This document shows positions 1 to 12,100 of a stretch of 64,000 bases of DNA, one piece after another. This stretch comes from Neurospora crassa OR74A. Its lineage: Eukaryota; Ascomycota; Sordariomycetes; Sordariales; Sordariaceae. The notes beneath the pieces are model-generated. The model saw only the letters and a list, made by a program, of their open reading frames with translations, searched no databases and was not told the origin of the DNA. How positions within the stretch are numbered: the stretch's first letter is position 1; each line of letters opens with the position of its first letter. The stretch spans positions 3,534,001-3,598,000 of the forward strand of contig NC_026504.1 of the NCBI RefSeq assembly GCF_000182925.2, written 5' to 3'. The translations under genes and the position numbers were made by a program.

Positions 1-390
1 ATCGTCAAGGAGGCCATCGAGGAAGGGGCATACGTCAACTTGCAAGTCAAGTATGGCTACATCCGCCTGATCAACACCTCTGCCGACCTGTGCAAGGAGA
101 TGAAGAACGTGGAGCTCGAATGCCCCATCAAGAAGGGCAGACTCTCGATTACCAAGAACGTTGAGCTGCCCAAGGAGATCCCACCTGTACGTTCTTTATT
201 GCCCAATTTCCCCCTCTCTCAATACTGCTGTCGTTGATGGGAATATTCGCTGACATGGACGGTTTGATGGTTACAGGGCAAGTACACTGTTGAGGCCGAT
301 GTCTACAACAGCGACGATAAGCACATCACCTGCTTGACCGCCACCGTCTTCTTTGGTCGCAAGACTCTTGGCTTCCTTGACGATCTCTGA
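1..390 (+). CDS. npc2: NPC2-type phosphatidylglycerol/phosphatidylinositol transfer protein, C-terminal part
   Basis: The gene is cut by the left edge of the window; only the last 62 codons of one exon and a final exon are present. Exon 1 runs to 186, the intron is 187-276 (GTACGT donor, TTACAG acceptor) and the last exon is 277-390, ending in TGA. The visible protein has the features of the ML (MD-2-related lipid recognition) domain: the segment ELECPIKKG with its conserved cysteine, the following beta strands (GKYTVEADVYN), a second cysteine in HITCLTATV, and the short C-terminal tail GFLDDL. In fungi this family is a small secreted or vacuolar protein that binds sterols or phospholipids and passes them between membranes. 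The signal peptide would lie outside the window. It is convergent with the V-ATPase subunit F gene 431 bp away. The family call is recognition of sequence; substrate preference is not shown here. Confidence 0.88.
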
Positions 391-821
391 TCTGGGTGAA
401 GAGCGAGCGGATTTGACGATTAACAACGGATATGGCATGTTTAATCTAGACCTTGGATGAATACTGCGCATGATGGATTAATGAACTCATTCTTGGCACC
501 GAATCGGATGATGGCACTTGCACGGCAACAGCATTTGTATGGGTTTTGCTTTGGTAGTACTGGAGTTTTTCGCGTTTAGTAGTTGGTTTTTGAGACTGTT
601 TCTGCCTTTAAGCATGCTTAGGCGTGAACATATCTGAGGAAACATTCCCGTCGTTCTGCTTCTTTATAGGTATTCTGAGTTCCCCGCATTGCGCGCCGCC
701 GCTGTGATGTCGTGGGCACATTGATTCCGCTATGCCCCCATGAACCTGACTGCTTCCATTCCTTCCATCGTGGCGTATCATTCCCCGTTTGTTATGTCCA
801 TGCTAAACTGGCCAAACACGT
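391..821. other. 3' intergenic region between convergent genes
   Basis: This 431-bp stretch separates the stop of the NPC2-type gene from the stop of the V-ATPase subunit F gene on the other strand. It should hold the two 3' untranslated regions. I see no reading frame with protein-like sequence, no repeat and no RNA gene. Confidence 0.6.
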
Positions 822-1413
822 TTATTCACCAAACAGACGACGGACTCTGCGGAGAACACTGTCCTTCTCAGGGTCGTAAGGGTGGTCTTTGCTCGGGATC
901 TCGAGAACGGTAGGGAAGGCCGCGGTATGAGTGTCGACTCGGTGTCGTATCCTATCAGCGATCTGTGTCTTCCACGTCAGTTGCCCATTTTATCCAGAAT
1001 TGTCAATAAGAAATATCTCCCCACAAGCCCCCCCTTTGAACCAAGACCCGCACTTACATGTTGGTTAATCAAAACAATGCCAATGTCCTTCCTCTCGGTT
1101 GTGAAGCGGTCAAAGGCCGCCTCGATAGCAGCGTTATCCGTCTTGTTGTCCACCACAAGAAAGTTCTTTTGCGAATCTGGGGGAGCCGTAACGTGCTACG
1201 ATTCGAGTGCGTATTAGAACTCCGCTACCGCATATCATCCGAGGACCATACGGGAACCTACGCCAATGCCTGCAAGGAGGAGTCCCGTGACGGAGTCCTA
1301 GATAATTGTTAGCTCCTTGACAGATGTAGACCTAGTTGCAAAATCACACTCACCTCGTCTCCAATTACAGCCAGGAACTGACGGTCCCTAGCGTCTGCTT
1401 GGGAAGTTGCCAT
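822..1413 (-). CDS. vma-7: V-type proton ATPase subunit F
   Basis: Four exons on the minus strand: 1354-1413, 1262-1297, 1058-1195 and 822-962, each junction in phase 0. The spliced protein is 124 aa, the usual length of fungal Vma7. It starts [20 protein letters not shown], followed by [14 protein letters not shown] and later [19 protein letters not shown], the standard blocks of the family. Subunit F sits in the central rotor stalk (V1 sector) and couples ATP hydrolysis to proton pumping across the vacuolar membrane. All three donors (GTGAGT, GTAGGT, GTAAGT) and acceptors were read directly, and the joins restore the known protein order without gaps. The gene is divergent from the nuclear rim protein gene, sharing about 740 bp of upstream DNA. 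The 36-nt second exon is small but needed for the conserved sequence. Expression is probably constitutive, as expected for a core subunit; this is inference. Confidence 0.96.
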
Positions 1414-2152
1414 GATAGGCTGGGTCAGGTATCGGTCGGGGAACGAGGGCTATGCAACGATAGAAACTTGAGTGACTGGCAATAACTTGAGTAAATCTTC
1501 TGAAATGTGTGTTTGTATTAGCGTCGGTAGGGAATGTCGAAGCCTGCCGGCGGTTGCGGTTGTGGTCGTATCGATTGATGTCGACGTCGGCTGTCGTCGT
1601 CCATCCAGGTACTCCAGGATGACGGGACGGACTGGAGCTCTGACCAACCTAGCCGCACCCGCTGGATCCAACTGGGCTCCACTCGCGGTCAACAGCCCGC
1701 GCTAAACCCACTCGACCCCTCTTTTCAGCAATGCCAGGTTCTAAAAACTCCACTGACACAGCTGGGGCTCACTAAATTCTCGGTTCAGGTTGCGCCTCGC
1801 CTGCCACTGGTTGAACCTTGACTGCGACCGGGGTCAATTTCCATGACCTACCTAGGGAGAGCTCTTCCAATCCATTCTCGATCCGCGCCCCGAGCAACGC
1901 AAATGCAAAAGTAAACAAAAGAAATCTTCATTCTTTGACCAACCTTACCTAGAACCAATCCGGGCACAACCCGGTGCCCTTTCACCACACGATACACAAC
2001 TAAGGACTGCGCAAGACCGTCACATCATTGCGCACAATCCTCTCGTATCTTCTACCAAAACACCACCGAGTGGGAAGGCGGCCCCAAACATCGATTCTGC
2101 GTTGTCGCAATCTGTCATCACCAAACAATATCGTCATCATCGCAATCCAAAC
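1414..2152. other. divergent promoter region, vma-7 / nur1
   Basis: About 740 bp between two divergent starts. It should contain both promoters and 5' leaders. Short open frames here (for example around 1472-1705) lack any family signature. No repeat or RNA gene was seen. Confidence 0.6.
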
Positions 2153-3791
2153 ATGCCTCCAACACCTCGTCGCCTGGTACGGCGGCGCCCGCTATCCGAG
2201 CGGATACAGGCCTTCCTCAACCCTATGGACTTTTATATCTGGATCTCGGAGGAAATCCAAAGCTTCGATTGGGACTCGACCACTTTCGGTACTTGGTTCG
2301 GTCTGATTGCGAATGTCCTCTTCCTACTTGCGAGAGCGAACGCAAACATTAGTGGAGAGCTTGTCGACGATGATGTGTTCTCGGATGCTCCCTCCAGCGG
2401 CTTTACAAAGGCATTGGTGAGTTAGGCTTCACTACTTTTAGGACAGACCTGTACGGCATAGTGAACGATGTTCTGACTGCATGCGACAGATTAACTTCCT
2501 CATCTGGACCCTGATCCCCATCTCTGGTCTTAATGCCTTCTACACCATGACCCGATCGCGCCACTACCGACTTTTCGAAGCGAACGTCGAGGCTCAAGGC
2601 CCTTCAACCCCTTCCGCGCATCGTGTCCGAGTCGATTCTTCGCCGTCCACCCCAACGCCCCTTCGATATATCCAAAACATTGCAAAGGGCGAATCGGCCG
2701 AGGCGCGCGCTCATCCTGACAAGACACGCGACGTCTGGGAGGTGGCCGTTTGGGATCCGTACCCGGCAACACTGCGCATTTTCTGCCTTTTCAGCCCCGG
2801 CCATGTCCTCATCTACATGCTCTTCCTCCCCTTGGCCGCCCTCGACCCGCGCCCGAGCGTGACCGTCTTCAAAGCTCTTTTCCTCCAGCTCCTCCTCACA
2901 GCTCAGATGCTCCTCCTGACCTCCCGCTTCACCCAGCAATCCAAGGACATGAACATCATCCACCGCGAAGTCATGCACGAATACGACATCAAGTACGTGC
3001 ACCCGCGGGTGTACCCTATTTACCGCGAGGTAGCGACCCAGGTCTCGATTGTCGACGACGTTTTGGAAGAAGAATCGGTAGCTATCGGCACCCCTTCGAC
3101 CATCATCCGCCGCGGCTTCGAAACGCATCCGAACCCAAACTACGCCAAACACTTCGACCCCGACGGTGTCCTCAAGCAAAGCAGAGAGCTAACACAAACC
3201 GACGCTTCGACTCCCGCGGCGCGACCCTACACACCCATCACCACCGGCCGTCCCAGTTTCGGATCAGTAACCTCTTCAAGCACCACCACTACTACTCGTA
3301 CCCCGACGGCCCTCCTCCGCCAAAACAGCTACGGCAACACCCCCTCGACCATCTCGATGACCGCCCGCCCAACACCTAGCAAGAGACAGGTCGCCCACGC
3401 CGGCACCACCTCCTACCCACCACGTAAAGCAGCAGGCGGCGGCGGCGGCGGCAGCCTCGGCGTGTATCAGCACATGAACTCCCCACTCAAGCGAACAGCC
3501 AGCGTAGGCACTGACGCGCCGCCTTCGCCCCGCAACGGCCGCGAGATGGCGGCGCTGGAGCAGAGAGACTTGGCGGATAGGCTGATCAGGCAGCACAGCC
3601 CCGTGAAGCCGAGTCCGTTGAAGAGCGAGATTTATCCTGCTGCTGCCGGTGGGTCGCCCAGGAAGTCATCGGCGGCGAGCAGGGACGGGGATGGGGATAG
3701 TAGTGCGTATATGCAGCATTCGCCGGCGACGTTGAATAATGCGCGGGCGAATAGGTGGGCGCAGGAAAGGTTTCCTACGAGAAGGGTTTAG
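2153..3791 (+). CDS. nur1: nuclear rim protein 1 (Nur1-like inner nuclear membrane protein)
   Basis: Two exons, 2153-2416 and 2490-3791, joined in phase 0 across a 73-nt intron (GTGAGT...GACAG), give 521 aa. The N-terminus MPPTPRRLVRRRPLSERIQA and the following NPMDFYIWISEEI block match the Nur1 family. Membrane segments are visible at about residues 45-62, 89-108, and two more between about 180 and 240 (CLFSPGHVLIYMLFLPLAAL and the FKALFLQLLLTAQMLLL stretch). The C-terminal 200 residues are rich in Ser, Pro, Thr and Gly and look disordered. In yeast, Nur1 works with Heh1 in the CLIP complex that tethers rDNA and silent chromatin at the nuclear envelope; that role is known for the family and inferred here. 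The ATG at 2153 was preferred because the family begins near this PRRLVRR motif, although the frame stays open further upstream without another ATG in the expected place. Confidence 0.9.
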
Positions 3792-4550
3792 ACGGGAGTT
3801 TTAGGAGATTGAAAAGAGGATGAGAAATGTAATAAAAGGGGGGATTAAGCTGTTCTTTCTTCTCTGCCTTTGACGATGTATCATCAACATTTGGAGTTCT
3901 TTGCGAACGGCGTTTTTAGGGGAAAGGGCCGGGTTTTTTTTTTTTTTTTGATTCCATATCTCTAAAAGAAAGAAGCGAGTTCGTGTATTATCGAAAGAAA
4001 GGCGGCGATGTATTATGTCAACACGTACTTGAGAAGGGCATATAATATGGCGTTCTTCTTTCTCTGGGGCATAATTAGAAGCACACATGGGTTTTTCATC
4101 GTTAGCTTACCGAACTCTCGATCACATATGATGTCCACCCATGTCCATGTGTTTTTTCCTACTTGACGATCACTTCCCACTAAAACATGTATTGCAAGGA
4201 ATTATACAGATGAAAAGAAGAAACCCATCCGGGTAATGTATATGCGCCATGAATATATACGTAGCTAAAAAAGAAGAACAACTGTGGAGTCATTCGCTGA
4301 TGACTGTCCACCCCGCCAAGACCGTAGTTAAAGAGACCATGATAAACTCAAAAACCCGCAACCGCAGCACCGTGATATCAAGCGTTTGTAAGAAAAGCAA
4401 GACATGACCAAGTAAGAAGAGAAAGAAAAAAAACCATGACTCATTCGTCCGCTAACAACCAGCCGCTTCCCTTTCTATGGCGGCGCTAACCTTTTTTTTC
4501 CTTTTCTTTGGAACCCTTTAACTTTTTGTTGATGATGCCATATGACTCTT
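3792..4550. other. 3' intergenic region between nur1 and leu-2
   Basis: These 759 bp lie between two convergent stops. The region is AT-rich with poly-A/T tracts (a T-run near 3935-3950 and A-rich DNA near 4425), as expected for 3' untranslated regions and polyadenylation sites. The open frame at 3801-4088 on the minus strand has no recognisable content. Confidence 0.6.
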
Positions 4551-7097
4551 TTACCACTCGAGCGGCTCCTTCTTCTCCTCCCCGCGGTTAGTCTTCGGTA
4601 CTGGGACCGCCTTAGCCACCAACTTGCCACCCTGTCCCTTCCTCTTGAGATACGCGCGTCCATCCAACCAGGGCGTCTGCTGGCTCATCTTCGCCTCGTA
4701 CTCGGCAATCTTATCCTCCATCTGCATTGTCAGACCGATATCGTCCAGCCCGTTAACGAGACAGTGCTTCCTGAACTCCTCGACCTCGAACTCGCAGAGG
4801 GTGTTACCGTCAGCATCCTTGATTAGCTGGTTGGGCAAGTCGATCTCGATCTCGCGGCCGGCCGCGGCCTCGGCGTGCACGCGCTCGAGAGCGGCTTGGT
4901 CCTTGATCGCGATGGGCAGCATGCCGTTCTTGAAGGAGTTGTTAAAGAAGATGTCGGCGAAGGAAGGGGCGATGACGGACTTGACGCCGAAGTCGTTGAG
5001 TGCCCAAGGGGCGTGCTCGCGCGAGGAGCCGCAGCCAAAGTTGGCGCCTGTGCAGACGATGATCTTGGCGGAGCGGTACGGCTCGCGGTTGAGGACAAAG
5101 TTGGGGTTCTCGCTGCCGTCAGGGTTGTAACGCATCTCGTAGAAGAGGGCGGAGCCGAGACCGGTGCGCTTGATGGTCTTGAGGAACTGCTTGGGGATGA
5201 TGGCGTCCGTGTCGATGTTGGCCTTCTCCATGGGCGCAGCGATGCCCTTGAGGTTGGTGAACTTGGGGAGGCCAGCAGAGGACTTGGAGACCGAGGTGTT
5301 GACTTGGGGAGAGGAGTCCTGGGGCTGGTCGGCGAGCTTGTCCTTCTCGACATCGTCCTCCTCGATACGCTCGTCAGTGTGGGCCTTGGCGGTGGAGGTA
5401 GTTTCAGGAATGACAGCGGCCTCAACATGCGGGCTGGACTTGTAGTCGGTGAGCTTGCGCACGTCGGCGAGCTTGCCGACGATGGCGGCGGCGGCGGCCA
5501 TGACGGGGGACATCAAATGAGTGCGGCCCTGGGCACCCTGGCGACCCTCGAAATTGCGGTTGCTGGTGGAGGCGCAACGCTCCTTGGGGGAGAGGATGTC
5601 GGGGTTCATACCAAGGCACATGGAGCAACCAGCCTCGCGCCACTCGAAACCGGCCTCCTGGAAGATCTTGTCAAGGCCCTCGGCCTCAGCTTGGTCCTTT
5701 ACGAGACCGGAGCCGGGGACGATGAGGGCGCGCTTGATGTTGGCGGCGATCTTCTTGCCCTTGACGACCTGGGCGGCAGCGCGGAGATCCTCGATACGGG
5801 AGTTGGTGCAGGAGCCGATGAAGACCTTGTCGACCTCAATGTCCTCCATGGGGGTGCCGGGAACGAGGCCCATGTACTCGATCATGCGACGGCCAGCAGC
5901 CTTCTTGCCCTCGGTAGCGAAGGTCTCGGGGTCGGGAACAACACCGGTGATGGGGACAACGTCCTCGGGGGAGGTACCCCAGGTAACAGTGGGGATGATA
6001 TCCTTGCCGTCGATGAAGACATCGATATCGTACTTGGCATCGGGGTCGGAGGCGAGAGACTTCCAGTAGGTGACGGCCTTGTTCCACTCCTCGGATCCGT
6101 AGCGGGGGGCAAGGGGCCTGCCCTTGAGGTACTCAAAGGTGATCTCATCGGGAGCCACCATACCGGCTCTGGCGCCGGCCTCGATCGACATGTTGCAGAT
6201 GGACATGCGGGCCTCCATGCTGAGGCTGCGGATGACGGAGCCGCAGAACTCGATGACGGCACCAGTACCGCCGGCAGTACCGATCTGACCAATAACGTGG
6301 AGGATGACATCCTTGGAACTCACACCGGGCGCAAGCTCACCGTCGACCTGAACCCTCATGTTCTTGCTGCGCTTGGTGATGAGGCACTGGGTGGCGAGGA
6401 CGTGCTCGACCTCGGAGGTGCCGATACCGAAAGCGAGAGCGCCGAAAGCGCCATGGGTAGAAGTATGGGAGTCGCCGCAGACGACCGTGGTGCCGGGAAG
6501 GGTGAAGCCCTGCTCGGGGCCGATGACGTGGACGATACCTTGCCTCTTGTCGCTGAGGCCAAAGTATGTGATGCCGAACTTCTTGACGTTCTCCTCGAGG
6601 GTGACGCACTGCGTCCTCGAATCATCCTCCTTGATGAAGCTGGCGATATCCTTCAGCGCTTTCCTGGAGGTGGTGGGGACATTCTACAGCGGGTCCGCGG
6701 TCAGCTTGCAGTCCCACACAGCGATTGCGAAGGGGCAAGGTATCATGGGCGCGAAAACGCTGCATGCGCAGCCATGTGAAAATAAAAAAACAATGGCAGT
6801 GACATTGAACTTACGTGATCGGTGGTAGCAAGGGTGCAGTCTGGCCTGCGAACTTGGCGTCCGGCGTTTTCGAGGCCCTCAAAAGCTTGCTATTGATTAG
6901 GGGTCAGTACTGGGCACTGGACTGCGAAACCGGAGCTCTCCAGCATGTGGGTTCAAACTTCTTACAGGAGAGGTGACTTCGTGGACCAAGTGGCGGTCAA
7001 TGTAGAGGAGAATGGTACCGTCAAGCTTCTCGTCGACGATATGGGCCTGGAAGACCTTGTCGTAAAGGGTACGGGGGGTACTCTCTGCTGACGGCAT
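4551..7097 (-). CDS. leu-2: 3-isopropylmalate dehydratase (alpha-IPM isomerase)
   Basis: Three exons: 6966-7097, 6815-6889 and 4551-6683, all phase 0, give 779 aa, the same length as yeast Leu1. The enzyme converts 2-isopropylmalate to 3-isopropylmalate, the second step of leucine synthesis, and carries a 4Fe-4S cluster. The N-terminal LeuC-type half shows [15 protein letters not shown] and the cluster cysteines in [14 protein letters not shown] and [13 protein letters not shown] charged, low-complexity linker of about 70 residues joins it to the LeuD-type swivel domain, with [14 protein letters not shown] near the C-terminus. The fused LeuC-LeuD arrangement is standard for fungi. Both small upstream exons were placed from GTAAG donors and AG acceptors and restore the conserved N-terminus ([20 protein letters not shown]). 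The enzyme is expected to be cytosolic; no targeting peptide is evident. A long antisense open frame overlies it and is treated as a shadow. Confidence 0.97.
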
Positions 7098-8104
7098 GGT
7101 GGCGGTTATGTGAAGGTCGGTGGTTCCCTGGCTGGTGAGGTAGCTGGGAATAGTTGGTTGGTTGGAGAAGGATAGGGCGAAGTATATAACGTTGTCACAA
7201 TCGGGGGACAACGAGAAAGAAGTCTTGGGAAGAAAACCGGCACGCAGCAAATAAATAGGTCTGGTGTCGGGACTGTAGGTTGTTGTATGGATGGGTTGAA
7301 AAACCGGCGTGGGGTTGTCTAGCTTCCGGTTCGGCTAGGTCTGGGGGGCTTTGATGTCTCAACCAAATCTCGGAGGCGGAACCGTATATCGGCGATGCAG
7401 TTATCCTTCTCGGCTTTTGAGTTGGCAGCTGTTTCGGTTCTCGATCAACAAGACACAACGATGGCAAGGCTTGATAATCCCGGGTATAAAGTAGGGTAAG
7501 TGTTGGGAGGTAGAAAGATTCCTGAGGAGAAAGTTGGCAAAAGCGGGAAAGGAGGTGAGACTGAGACGGCCGTGGCAAGAAAGCGAAAGCGGGCAGACAC
7601 CGGACCTTTTTAAGTTTTCCCCGATGACTACAATTCCCATTCGCAAATATACATCAATCTATGTACAAACACCTGGAGTCAAACCAATCTTTCTGTTTCC
7701 CTGGTTGCCTGGCGATCCGCTCGTGGCTCGATTTCGTCCAGTCTTGTAAAAAATCCGCCTGCGATACGAAGCATTGGGCAAGAGACGACAGTGACGGCAG
7801 GGCTGGGGCGGCCTGCCGATGTTCGGAGGACAGCATCAAGCTCCGGTTCACGGAATGCGGGGTGGGCTGGGTGGCCACTGGAATTTCTAAAGACATGATG
7901 CCCATTGGCCGCGCGCACGATTCCACTTGGCCAGTTCCACCCGCCCAGGTACGCACTGCCAGACGCTGTGACAACCACGACCGCCGCCATTGGTTCTTCC
8001 CGATCTCGGCCTCAGCTGCTGCCACGTCGAGACCGGCCCATCCTGGAGGTTGATCCATGACGCTGCGGCATGCGACGGCTTGGGCGACGGCCACTACGCA
8101 CGGC
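7098..8104. other. upstream region of leu-2
   Basis: About 1 kb upstream of the leu-2 start. Several short overlapping open frames occur on both strands (for example 7195-7650, 7654-8094), but none begins with a plausible ATG and shows a known domain. I looked for the CCG-N4-CGG site of the Leu3 regulator and found only an imperfect, wrongly spaced match near 7326. Confidence 0.5.
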
Positions 8105-8439
8105 TACAGTAATTTCCCCTGCTCGTGCATGCACCTGCTCGTGCATAATACCCTCTAAATGCTTACAGATCGCTGGCCGCAATTATTTAGTATGGGCATT
8201 TGCGTAACAGCTATTTGCATATGAAACCGCCCGTTTTTTTGGTGCGTATGCATTTATTAGCACCCTCTATCTGGGATCTTTTAGGGCCTTATACCTGTAC
8301 CAACTCCCTAACGTCCCCGCGAATCCCTCTGCTACGGCGGCTTAGAAGTCTTGGCACGAGCCTACTCGTGCATATGTCCCTCTAAATGCATGCAGAGTAC
8401 CGTCCCGGATTACATGCACGAACAGGGGAAATTACTGTA
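8105..8439. mobile_element. MITE (non-autonomous DNA transposon) with 27-bp inverted ends and TA target duplication
   Basis: The sequence at 8105-8131 is the reverse complement of 8413-8439 with a single mismatch in 27 positions. Reading the outer TA pairs (8105-8106 and 8438-8439) as the target-site duplication, the element is 8107-8437, 331 bp, with ends CAGTAATTTCCCCTG... That arrangement (TA duplication, ends starting CAGT) is typical of the Tc1/mariner/Fot1 group. Inside each end there is a second, direct subrepeat: 8136-8169 resembles 8362-8396 (both contain TCGTGCATA and CCCTCTAAATGC). No reading frame for a transposase is present, so it must be moved by an enzyme encoded elsewhere, if it still moves. 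The near-identity of the two ends suggests either recent insertion or escape from repeat-induced point mutation, which acts poorly on such short repeats. Relation to the known Neurospora element Guest could not be judged. Confidence 0.8.
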
Positions 8440-9167
8440 CAGGGCGTTTGCAGTGGAGGCCACACGGGTTTCTCTCACGATGAAATCCCCAAACCATGGC
8501 CGGTGGAGAGTCCGGAAAAGAGAGCGGGTTTGACACTGAAGGCATTCGAACAAGAGAGAATACGCAAGACAATGTTGTTGTAGATCATCCTGTGACCAAT
8601 ATCCATTGTGCTGAGAGTAATGATATTTCCTCAGCTAGCAGTCTACAAGTAGGTAAAATCTCCCATCCAATGTTCTGCCCCTTGCTGTTTGCAAGTATCA
8701 GGTCCGGTCTTCGGTACACCTCTCGCCGAGTACCTTGATGTCCCACTACGGTCCATAGCAGAACCCAATTCGTCCCCGCTCCACCATCACCTTTTGTATC
8801 CTTGTGATTCATAAGAGAATATTTCCAACACCGCCTTCAACCCTCATTTCAGGTACGGATCCTCCTTGGGCAACTTGATACGTAAGAATATCCATTGTAC
8901 AAACAACAAACTCCGAAGCAGCCTGGTGTTCCCTGAACGATGTTTTCGGAGTTTTAGAGACGCAAGTAGGCGATGTTCGATAGCCATGACAACACTGCTT
9001 ACTGCAACAATCTCTTCTCCCTCATCCGTTCCATGTCAACGTACCCATCGTCTGGAAAGGGAAGCTACAAGTTACCACCGCACTCGTACCACACGATCCA
9101 CCCATTCAAACAAAGTCTCCACAGACGAGAACCCTCAACTGTCAAACACGGTCAATCTTGTGATCAC
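8440..9167. other. intergenic, 3' of the orphan membrane protein gene
   Basis: About 730 bp between the MITE and the stop of the next gene. It should contain the 3' untranslated region of the minus-strand gene ending at 9168. Short open frames here show nothing recognisable. Confidence 0.5.
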
Positions 9168-12100
9168 TCACAAACCCGCCAACATTGCCAATCCTCCGAT
9201 AATCGCCCTGACCAGACGGCACACAAGAACCGTGCCCCTGATCACCCACACCACAGCCGCGCCCGCCAAAAAGACAAACATCAGCGCAAAGACATAAACC
9301 ACCACGTCTCCCAGCGTCGCCTGTCCCCGTGCGTACCTCTTGTGAAGCGGCGAATCGAGATGAAACACCGGCCGCACAAAGGCCCAGTACGCACAGACAA
9401 ACTGCGCTACAAAGGTAACCACTACTGACACCACGATCCGGACCCCGACCAGCACCTCGAAAGGCTGCCCTCCTGATCCCGCTGCCACCATCGACCTGAC
9501 AGGGAGTGCCAAGCCTGGGAAAAGCCGATACAGATCGTCACTAGCCGCCGCCCCATCTCCTTGGCACGTCTGGGGTTCACTGACTTTAGACTTCGGGTCT
9601 TGGCTTCTGGAACGACCGTCATTGTCATCGCCGCCGTGGCCGGCGCTGTCCTTCAGCTTTTGACGCTTGTGACGCTTGTTCCTTTGTTCTAGTAATGACG
9701 TCATTGGACTTGTTCCCAACTCGACCGCCATCGCATTTTCGGCCGCTCCCGTTGCTTCCCCAGCTTTCATGTCTCCAGTCGTGGCCTGTCCCGTGGTTGA
9801 TGCCGAGTCCGATCCTGACGCCGATGCTGGGATCCCTTCCGACCCCGTTCTTTGGTTCGCTGGGTGTTGCGTAAACGCTGCTCGCGCTGCCCCCTGCACC
9901 ATCGCCTGCGTCAAAGTTTTGATATCGGCCGAATTCTGGTTCTTCGACGACCAGCTCTTCGACTTCGCCAGACTTGGCCGGCGCGTATGAGTGGACGTGA
10001 GAGGTGACCGTCTCTTTCCGTTTGTTGGGTCTTGGATTTCCGCTTCCCCTCTCATCGTCTTGCGCATCTCCCAGCCCGTCTGTTCCTGAGGACGAGGCGT
10101 CGACACGCGCCGGGAGGTTTTCGCCTCGTCCTTCGTGCGCATTGTCTCTTGGGTTGACGATATAGTAACGCTGGCTGCTCTTGGTAACTCGTCCTGGGAA
10201 GCACGTGCCAGATCTTCTGCCACCATCTCTGCAACCCGGTCTGCGGTCAGTGATGCTATCCAGCTGTGGTGATGATGGAGATCTGGTCTTGCGAGTTTCG
10301 GCGATACGCTCGGTTGCATGCTGGGAGGGGAATCCAGCGGCGTCGAAGAGCCGCTCTTGGGTACGGCGCTCGGCGACGGGGACGATGTCTGGTGTGACGA
10401 CGATTCGGTTACGGATTGTAACGTCTTCTGAAGCCGCTTGACTGCTTTCTTTCCTGACGTCTTTCTTGCCTTTTGAGGGGCCTTGGCTTCGGGTCTTTGG
10501 GGGCAGATTTCCCTTATGGCGGAGGGAAGCTGGCGGTGAGGACTGGACTCGCAGCCAGTAATGGTGATGATGGGTGTGCAAGCAGATTGGGGTTGTGGGA
10601 GGTGGAGCGCCTGCCCCAACCCACTGATGTCCTGGGTTATGGAACTCGCCCATGCCTTGGCTTCTCTGGTGCTGTCCCGGATACTGCGCTCCAGGCCACT
10701 CAGATCCTCGATCAGCATGTTTGCCCATTGGCGGGCTGGGTTCAGGTTCGTGAGGTCCAAATGTGGGTAAATGACCTTGGCGCTGTTGGGGACGGGTGCC
10801 ATAGGGGTTCCTGGCAACATCTTGCGCGAGACTGGGCAGTGATCTGGCACTGGGATCCTGGAGAAGGACTTCTTTATCCCAGTCGGGCCCGGGACGGAGC
10901 CGGTGTCCATCGGACCAGGGCCCAGTCTCCGGGGAATCAATGGATGAAAACGTAACCTGAGAGATTTCGTGTTCGACGGGAATGAGGTCGCTGAAGCGAG
11001 GCTTCCTCCTGACGGTACCATAACCGCCATTGTCTCCATCCCTAAAAAAGAGTTCGAAGTGTGACTGGTAGTGGCTGACTCTCCCGTCTGAGCAGGTTCT
11101 ACACTCTTGTTGCTTGGGCTCTGGCTTTGAACGATTGGACTTAGGTTTGGTGAAGCCGCAGATGGCCATTGTTCCGATTCTTTTCTGAGTTTGGACGGCT
11201 GCCGAGGACCCGTCCGTTTCCCAGTACCACGCCTCTTTTCTTCACCCCGTGGCGATCCCTGGGGGGATGGTTGGAGAGAACCACGACGAAACTCCGTCAT
11301 GTCTATGCTCGTTCTGGGCGTGATATTGTCTAACATTCCCGTGTAAGGGTTCGCCCCTGTCACTCCGAGGTAGTCACCAGCTTCTCTTAGAATGCGGCGC
11401 TGGCGCCGGGCTTCTTGCTTTTCCAGGAACAGTGAGCGAGCTCTGTTATAGCCCGGCACGGCCGATGACATAACGTTGTGGGAGTCAGCAGTGCTTACAC
11501 GATGAGCTTGAGACGATGTGGGAAGATAACTGCCGGTTTGAGTTGGCACGGGTTTCCGCGATGGCTTGGAAAAGGTAGGGATATTTCCGCTTTTCACTCG
11601 GCGTTCCCCCATGTTGGCCCAAGTTCCATCGAGTGATGAAATTTGGTTGTCGCCACGATGATAAGTAACCTTAGGGCCGTCATCCGATCTCGTATTCAAC
11701 CTCGATGTGATCTTCCTAGCCGGGATATGGGTTGCTTGGTTGAATTAGCCGTGGTGATGCTTCTTCAGTCCCTGTGAGATGCTGAGTGTTGACGTACCTT
11801 TAACCATCGACTTGCCACTGATATTCGAATCTCGTCGAGGAAGTACCACGGGAATATTCCAAGCTTCAGAAACAATTGTATCGGTTGTACTCGGGTCGTG
11901 ATGCCGAATTTCGGCCTGACCAGGGTCAGAATCTACACTCTTCCGCCTGGGTGTGGTGAATCTCCGAGCATTGGTGGTACGCGGCTGCATGGCGGTCGAG
12001 GTGTTTCGCTCCCCCGTCGTCAAGATCTCATCAATCGTCGGATGCCCATGATCACGCTCATGATGCCGGAGCGTGAAGCCTTGTTCGGGGCAGTTGCTCG

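Noticed and set aside
4875-6779. A 634-codon open frame antisense to leu-2
   Set aside because: It is the mirror of a strongly codon-biased gene; its composition (Gly, Val, Asp, Leu rich) follows from the sense codons, and no domain is present.
7326-7334. Possible Leu3 regulator site upstream of leu-2 (CCGGTTCGG)
   Set aside because: The Leu3 site needs CCG and CGG separated by four bases; here the spacing is three.
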